Below, in pieces: positions 31,180 through 31,837 of a stretch of 31,837 bases of DNA (position 1 is its first letter; each line of letters begins with the position of its first letter). The notes under the pieces were generated by a model. That model ran no database searches. It worked only from the letters and a program-made list of their open reading frames with translations, and was not told where the DNA came from. The DNA comes from Pilasporangium apinafurcum (Eukaryota > Oomycota > Peronosporomycetes > Pythiales > Pythiaceae): contig BCKE01000041.1 of NCBI GenBank assembly GCA_001600495.1, positions 1 through 31,837 on the forward strand, written 5' to 3'. A program made the translations under genes and the position numbers.

Positions 31180-31837
31180 CTGTGGTAGTGTAATGCAGTG
31201 TACATCTCGACAAAAGTAAATTTTCATACCGGAGTGATGACTGTACTTGGAAATGGGAACTCAATTCTTCTTTCGTAGTATAAGATTTAGCTGTTAAAGT
31301 AGTTGTACATTGCAAGGCGCCAACTTAATTGATTGAGATTATCCTAGAAATACAAAGACCAAGGTCAAACTGTGGCATCAATGGAAAGGATCTAAGAGCA
31401 TTCAATCGAGCTATCCTTTTACTTCGTTGTTCGCGAAAGAGTAGAATACCAAGTACATCCAAGCGTGCAGTGTAACCATTCGCAGGCAAGCAGATCGAGT
31501 ATTTGTTTAACGATGAGAACATACACGAACGGATTGAGTAACAGTGACGACCACAAATGCCCGTGAGACTTATGGGTATTTGACACACGAGGAGATGAAC
31601 AAATGAATGGACACACATGCTGGTGGGAAAGGTAGTAGTTAGCCAGTATTATCTCTTTACGTGCTCTACAAAGAGTGGTCACTTGGCAAAATCGAGTGGA
31701 TGGACAGTGATATGCAATATTAGAATACATGGGTTTTATAGTGGCTAACACATTTGTTGCAGGCTGTTGGAGATTCGGCTGATTAAGAGGAAAAAAAGCC
31801 TACCACACGTTTGCTTTTGCAGAGGAAGGATGTGTCT
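31180..31837. other. 3' flank to window edge, no gene recognised
   Basis: Open frames on the minus strand (31325-31751) overlap in different phases and have no recognisable domains or splice continuity. The region may contain the flank of a gene beyond the window. Confidence 0.3.

Noticed and set aside
31325-31751. Two overlapping minus-strand open frames near the window end
   Set aside because: They overlap in different phases, have no domain and no convincing start context.
1-31837. CRISPR array, rRNA or bacterial-type operon
   Set aside because: I found no regularly spaced direct repeats, no rRNA signatures, and introns are required for most genes.

Overview
The window looks like a nuclear contig from an oomycete (water mould or downy mildew type). 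It carries eukaryotic genes with very short GT-AG introns (63-92 nt), an LRR membrane protein ending in the oomycete-type WLGC tail, an LRR receptor kinase-like protein with one LRR per exon, and an NT-C2 coiled-coil protein. The moderate coding GC and long AT-rich intergenic DNA argue against a typical GC3-rich Phytophthora, but I cannot name the genus.

Layout. 1-1991: repeat-rich DNA with three copies of a probable tRNA-derived SINE, a 383-bp inverted-repeat element containing one of those copies, and a solo end of a second element. 1992-4669 (-): WLGC/LRR multi-pass membrane protein, four exons. 4999-5725: a decayed Fanzor (eukaryotic TnpB homologue) inside 31-bp terminal inverted repeats. 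6108-7160 (+): seven-helix THH1/TOM1/TOM3-like protein. 7161-8770: intergenic, with a possible dead reading frame. 8771-11383 (+): WW-domain/coiled-coil protein with twin Cys4 modules. 11384-13720: no gene supported. 13721-17028 (+): nine-exon LRR receptor pseudokinase. 18170-21879 (+): NT-C2/coiled-coil protein. 22269-22836 (+): AP-2 sigma adaptin. 22943-25033 (-): NUFIP1-like zinc-finger protein. 25552-26138 (-): ZSWIM7/SWS1-like protein. 26215-27746: a nearly complete Fanzor frame broken by one stop codon, followed 43 bp after its end by a perfect 64-bp palindrome. 27747-29177: mobile-element debris, including three tandem perfect hairpins and a 397-bp inverted-repeat element whose end recurs at 1838-1907. 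29178-31179 (+): SANT/Myb-like basic protein. 31180-31837: nothing recognised.

The host genes do not form an operon-like pathway. They are a mix of signalling or membrane genes (WLGC/LRR, THH1/TOM1/TOM3-like, LRR pseudokinase, NT-C2), trafficking (AP-2 sigma), RNA or snoRNP biology (NUFIP1-like) and DNA repair (ZSWIM7-like).

The most interesting system is the pair of unrelated-looking Fanzor loci. One has a long palindrome exactly where the guide RNA is expected to arise. The other is framed by clear terminal inverted repeats. All ambiguous bases in the window fall inside repeats, which suggests that these elements are multi-copy in the genome. Exon boundaries were inferred by eye from frame continuity, GT/AG sites and domain continuity.
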